Origin: an uncultured Lachnospiraceae bacterium
GTDB taxonomy: Bacteria; Bacillota_A; Clostridia; Lachnospirales; Lachnospiraceae
Reading direction: 5' to 3'
Length of the DNA: 14,103 nt
Assembly (NCBI GenBank): GCA_947175285.1
Contig: CAMWMM010000066.1
Coordinates: 1 to 14,103, forward strand
The notes beneath the pieces were generated by a model that was given only the letters and a program-made list of their open reading frames with translations, ran no database searches and was not told the DNA's origin. The position numbers and the translations under genes are program-made. Shown here one piece after another: positions 14,098-14,103 of the stretch (position 1 is its first letter; every line of letters begins with the position of its first letter).

Positions 14098-14103
14098 AGT
14101 AAG

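Overview
The window looks like a low-to-moderate GC Firmicute chromosome, most likely a gut Clostridia/Lachnospiraceae-type organism. This is inferred from the fruK-ptsH-ptsI gene order, the AGGAGG-type ribosome binding sites, the LytTR/GHKL signalling genes and the many small accessory families. No rRNA, tRNA, CRISPR array or insertion sequence was seen.

Layout. (1) Positions 1-2210, plus strand: the 3' end of a PfkB-family sugar kinase (probably 1-phosphofructokinase), then HPr and enzyme I of the PTS, closed by a bidirectional hairpin terminator. (2) Positions 2219-7561, minus strand: a signalling/export module read right to left. A near-consensus promoter drives a LytTR response regulator and a short GHKL histidine kinase with no membrane sensor domain. 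A GC-rich intergenic region follows, carrying two 9-bp direct repeats with a 12-bp spacer, the geometry of a LytTR-regulator operator, upstream of an extended -10 element. Then come two translationally coupled half-size ABC exporters, both with complete ATPase motifs. The simplest reading is that the cytosolic two-component system switches on a heterodimeric exporter. (3) Positions 7581-9167, plus strand: a stand-alone flotillin-like SPFH protein with its own promoter and a strong terminator. (4) Positions 9225-11470, plus strand: a compact accessory operon with an orphan RelB/DinJ-type antitoxin, a P-loop nucleotide kinase, a DUF3791-DUF3990 (ADP-ribosyltransferase-like) protein, a small companion protein, and the remnants of an ABC-type ATPase gene that has lost its middle. 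(5) Positions 11487-14097, plus strand: a short QueG-like double [4Fe-4S] protein, a GNAT acetyltransferase, a second GNAT gene broken by deletion and frameshift, and a third intact GNAT.

Most notable points: an HPr that keeps the PTS histidine but has lysine at the regulatory Ser46 position; the LytTR operator in front of the exporter pair; the soluble kinase; the DUF3990 protein and its companion; and two genes within about 2 kb that each show an internal deletion plus a frameshift. Domain names come from recognising motifs by eye, not from database searches.
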